From assembly GCA_013350335.1 (NCBI GenBank), contig CM023534.1, positions 14,850,302-14,914,301 on the forward strand: a stretch of DNA of 64,000 nucleotides, given 5' to 3'. Position 1 is the stretch's first letter. Every line of letters begins with the position of its first letter. The notes beneath the pieces were generated by a model. The model worked only from the letters and a program-made list of their open reading frames with translations, was not told where the DNA came from and made no database searches. A program made the position numbers and the translations under genes. Of this stretch, positions 60,527 through 64,000 are shown in pieces. The DNA comes from Chimonanthus salicifolius (lineage: Eukaryota > Streptophyta > Magnoliopsida > Laurales > Calycanthaceae).

Positions 60527-61224
60527 ATGACACAGCCACAGTCGGCTGTGCCAGAGACCATACCCTCACCATCCCGCCCTCAGCCTTCACTACTGCCACC
60601 TTCCCAGAAGAAACGGCCAACAAAATCGAAGAAGGTTTTCCGACTCTTCCGAACTGCCTTAAGGGCATTCCCTATTATTGCACCCAGTTGTAAACTCCCA
60701 ACAACCAGCAGGCTGCATGATGGCCACATCCATGGTGGAAGCAGCATGACTGGAACACTCTTTGGCCGCCGCAGGGCTCGAATCAGCCTTGCCATCCAAG
60801 AGAGTTCACAGTGCCTCCCTGCACTGCTGCTGGAGCTGTCGATCTCAACAGCCAGGCTCCTCCAGGAGATGGGACCAGGCCATGTGAGAATTGCACTTGA
60901 GTGTGAGAAAGCGCCCTGGTGATAAGACCAGACTCATTGATGAACCTGTGTGGACCATGTACTGCAACGGCAGGAAGACGGGCTATGCAGTTAAGAGGAG
61001 CCCAACAGATGAGGACCTCAAAGTCATGGAGTTGCTCCATGCTGTGTCAATGGGCGCAGGGGGTGCTCCCCAGTGAGACAGAGGACTCACCTGATGGGGA
61101 GCTAACGTACATGCGTGCTCACTTAGAGCGTGCTGTAGGATCCAGGGATTCAGAGACTTACTACATGTTTAACCCAGATGGACACAGCGGCCCTGAGCTA
61201 AGCATCTTCTTTGTCAGAATCTGA
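60527..61224 (+). CDS. MIZU-KUSSEI1-like (DUF617) protein gene with two frameshifts
   Basis: The DUF617 family includes MIZ1, an ER-associated protein required for root hydrotropism in Arabidopsis. These genes are normally intronless, as here. Translation from the ATG at 60527 gives a basic N-terminal region (KKRPTKSKKVFRLFRTALR) and then the domain (GTLFGRRRARISLAIQ, LLLELSISTARLLQEMG, IALECE). It then shifts frame at the A-run 60908-60910 and hits TGA at 60920. The next frame continues PGDKTRLIDEPVWTMYCNGR and YAVKRSPTDEDLKVMELLHA, and shifts again at the G-run 61059-61063. The third frame reads SETEDSPDGELTYMRAHLER, YYMFNPDG, then GPELSIFFVRI and stop. Without the two extra bases it would be about 231 residues, close to the family norm. 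Because everything else is conserved, the shifts are either assembly homopolymer errors or a very young pseudogene. Confidence 0.88.
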
Positions 61225-61355
61225 ATTTTGTGCAACACAAGCACAGAATTGCAAATATTCTTTTTTTAAGGTAAGGTTGTATGATGCATGCCTCATACAT
61301 TGTGAGAAAATGTTACTAAACATGGTTGAAGAAATGTAAAAATAACAAGTGATTA
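61225..61355. other. Short convergent intergenic gap
   Basis: Only 131 bases separate the stop codons of the plus-strand MIZ1-like gene and the minus-strand SMAP-domain gene. A T-run at 61260-61267 lies within it. Their 3' untranslated regions must overlap or be very short. Confidence 0.6.
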
Positions 61356-62612
61356 TTACAGGCCAAGCCCAACTGTGCGGCCATCTCTTCGACGAAGCCC
61401 AGCGGTGTATTGTTTCTCCAATTCCAGCTGGAGCTGCTCCTGCTTCTCCGAGTGAAGAAGACTGTTGCCATCTTTGTCGGTGGCCTCGTTCTCCAGTTTC
61501 ATATCTCCTTTCACACCCTACAAGTGGGTACCAAGGCAACCTCAGACTCTGAAACTGTGTTAGTAGGGTTAAGAATTTTAAATACTAAATTTGTCATTCA
61601 GGATAAGAAAGAATCATACACATTTATCATTTTAAGGAAAATGCTTTGTAAACCATTTGCTAAGGCCCAATATCTTTGCAGCCAAGTTACTCTTATGATG
61701 AGAGAGATACAAAAATTAACACCAGAAGATGATCCTAGTATCCAACACAGCATTGGAATAGCCAGATTCATCTGCTGATTATAATATTATGGCGCTAGTC
61801 AAATAATGTTACTCATCAAACCACATAGGCTGTCATGATACAGGGTCTACCAAGTCATAGTTGGATTTTAAAACAAAAAAGGCAAAAGTTACCAAGAGCA
61901 TCATGTGTAAACATTGATCTTTTGTCTTTAAAAAGAAATATGTGCAACATCTCTAGCCATTGATTCATAAACTGAGGACACAAGGGAATAAGGAATTACC
62001 ATGAGTTTGTTGAATTTTTCCTGTCGCTCTCGATCCGGAAATAATGGCCTACCACTCCAGTTATTACCAGACTGGTAAATGGAACACAAAAAAAAAAAGG
62101 AAGAAACAATAAAAGCAAAAGCCAGGCAAGGTTGGTAAAATTACATTCAGAAATGAATTTCGAATCTGTAATCTCAAGAAAAAACAAAAGCAACGGCACA
62201 CATGAATTTATCCCAACATGTAATCACTATGAAAATTGTGGATGCTAACATGTTCCACACTCCATGATGCATCTTCAATACTGGAGCATTACAGTAATTC
62301 AGAAATCAAGATGGGATGCTTTGTTCTTTGAAATTAATCAAAATTACCTTCTGTCATTGACACTGGCAATGATAGAAGTGCATAATTTGCCAGAAAACAC
62401 TCATTCTGAATCTAAATCACGCTATTGCTGATACAAGAAGAATGCTTCAGGCAAGAATATCTAAAATGTAGATGACTCGGGCCTCGGGATAAATTCAAAT
62501 GCATCCTTAAAATAAGACATGGCTTGCGGATATGTTACCTCTTCTGCAGCAGTGTTCTTTTTGTTTCCCCACAGTAGCTTTTTCTTTTGTTCAATAGATG
62601 AGTATCCACTCC
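61356..62612 (-). CDS. SMAP-domain protein (RSRC2-like), last three exons
   Basis: Three exons join in frame: 62612-62539 (entered with two bases of a split codon), 62071-62000 and 61517-61356 (stop TAA). All have GT-AG borders. The reading is SGYSSIEQKKKLLWGNKK, then GRPLFPDRERQEKFNKLMG, then a Glu/Lys/Gln-rich coiled tail (SEKQEQLQLELEKQY) ending GRTVGLGL. The RQEKFNKLMG core is the SMAP (small acidic protein) domain, which is C-terminal in arginine/serine-rich coiled-coil protein 2 and its plant relatives. These are thought to be nuclear and possibly linked to RNA processing; the function is not established. The earlier exons, expected to be Lys/Arg/Ser-rich, could not be found up to 64000, so the gene is probably cut by the window edge or has a long intron. 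Confidence 0.75.
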
Positions 62613-63769
62613 CTACAAGGTTTCTATTTACTGTGATGTATAAATGGTTTGATGTCAGTAACGCAGCAAGAAAATTATCAATCTACCATGGTGTACAATA
62701 TAACGTAAATGTAACAAACAGTAAGTCATCTGCTTGATTCATAAAGATTGATCATCACCCTGAACAAAAGGGTTTCACACATCAGCATCACATGGACATT
62801 ATGACTGCGAAAAAATTTCATCGACAGCTCAATGAGGCCATAGTGACAATTTTCCTAAATTGGCAGGAATTGTTTTTGTGGTGCAACTCCATCACCAGTA
62901 AATCAATGTGGCTCAGGGAATATATCAAACCAATTCCCAAAAACGTGAAACCAATCCATTGGGCTCCAAGGTAGGCCATATTATGTCTGGGAGTAGGCCT
63001 CACCAGTCCACAGTAACATGAAACCAATCAATGGGGTTCCAAAGTAGGCCAGGGCTGGTTTGAACATAACCCTAGACCAGCCCAGTTAAGGTCAGGCTTG
63101 GACTGACATTTTTTGGCGATTAGATCAAAATGCTACAGTTTCCTAACTGTCAAGCAGAAGAGTAACTAGAACAACCATCGATAGTTATCCATAGTACCTT
63201 AATAATTCGATCAGACTATCTCAAAATCAGGTTGGATCATTATACCCTATATCATAGACCATGCATGCCATGACAATAACAAATTGAATATCTTTTTTTT
63301 TTATGACCATTGAGAATAACAAATCGAATATTAACTCCAGCAAATATCAATGGTAACATGCATCCAACATTCCTATGCTAATGTTGTCCGGAGAGGCATC
63401 ATGTATTTGCTTTTGGACACGCCATCAATAATCCATTATATGAACCACAATAAAAGCATAGAGCATAGACAAATACAGAGAATCAAAAATGGCATATAAG
63501 ATACTTCAAGGTAACCGAAATATCATATGCCTAAGATCAGTAAGTCACAATCAATTACAATGGTCCAGTATCAGGAATCACCAATTTGGTTTGCCTAAAT
63601 TCTGTGATTCAAACTAAATGCACACACAGTTAGAATCTTGCAATTTACAGATTTCATCAGTATCGACTAAAGAAAGGTTCAAATGAAAAGCTCAATGTTG
63701 AACGAGTGAAATACTACAATTAGAATGCCAAGAAGCAAATCTTACATTCCGCCTCATTTTCCCATAGAA
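62613..63769. other. Probable intron or upstream part of the SMAP-domain gene
   Basis: No further exon could be recognised here. 62930-63110 repeats GGTAGGCC/ACCAGTCC-like blocks of the kind seen in TIR elements. A T-run lies at 63293-63302. No other gene was found. Confidence 0.35.
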
Positions 63770-64000
63770 GCTCCACTAGACCAACAATGGAGGGTATCCA
63801 GTTTACGAAAATCAGTAGAGAGAGTTCTCTTTGGTTGGAAGCAGAGTTCTCTACAGAAGAGAACAAAGCTGCATTGGACCACTTGGGAGGAGATAAGGGC
63901 CCTGGTCCTGACGGTTTTAACTTTTTAACTTTTTCAAATCATGCTGGGAAACCGTCTGCCCAGATTTTTAGGGTTTTTAAGGAATTTCACCAGGGATGGA
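63770..64000 (+). mobile_element. L1-type LINE fragment, cut by window edge
   Basis: A frame without stops reads MEGIQFTKISRESSLWLEAE, then FSTEENKAALDHLGGDKGPG, then PDGFN, and after a frame slip RVFKEFHQG. This is the finger region of plant L1 reverse transcriptase (consensus GDKAPGPDGF; here Ala is replaced by Gly). It appears 5' truncated near 63770 and continues past 64000. It is better kept than the LINE in the UBAC2-like intron. Confidence 0.8.

Overview
This window is nuclear DNA of a flowering plant. It has AT-rich intergenic DNA, GT-AG introns with plant-style pyrimidine tracts, and many plant transposon types: Ty3-like LTR elements, TRIMs, L1-type LINEs, tRNA-derived SINEs and hAT-type MITEs. 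Genes are few and one has introns of about 9.6 and 12.6 kb, which fits a large, intron-expanded genome such as a magnoliid or another early-diverging angiosperm. That placement is inference; no species is recognised.

Four protein-coding loci can be supported. (1) A UBAC2-like gene (rhomboid-like membrane protein with a C-terminal UBA domain) fills the left 29 kb on the minus strand, with eight coding exons between 29040 and 1864 that join into a 298-residue protein. (2) An F-box gene of the At2g26850/At2g32560 type lies on the minus strand at 44168-41595, with five exons and 390 residues. (3) A MIZU-KUSSEI1-like (DUF617) single-exon gene lies on the plus strand at 60527-61224, broken by two single-base homopolymer frameshifts. 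(4) The 3' end of a SMAP-domain gene (RSRC2-like) lies on the minus strand at 62612-61356, convergent with the MIZ1-like gene. Its 5' exons were not found in the window.

Layout: 1-1863 is flank with a degenerate purine-rich repeat. 1864-29040 is the UBAC2-like gene. Its intron 4 (5521-18117) holds a nested transposon stack: a decayed LINE interrupted by a complete non-autonomous LTR element (9428-12111, target duplication GAGAT), an LTR (12596-13723), a LINE tail and a TIR element. Its intron 2 (19208-28775) holds a LINE relic interrupted by a solo LTR (20112-21004, target duplication CAATG), and a 2.9 kb LTR carrying an array of palindromes. 29041-41594 is intergenic and dominated by old LTR DNA that was invaded by a MITE, a three-LTR TRIM array and a minus-strand LTR. 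44169-60526 is AT-rich intergenic DNA with a MITE family built on a GATATCGG motif, SINEs, a second TRIM and a hAT MITE. 63770-64000 is the start of another LINE fragment.

No operon-like functional grouping is expected or seen. No CRISPR, phage or bacterial system is present. The most notable things are the extreme intron growth of a compact ER-protein gene, the layered transposon nest, the palindrome array inside one LTR, the TRIM tandem array and the frameshifted MIZ1-like gene.
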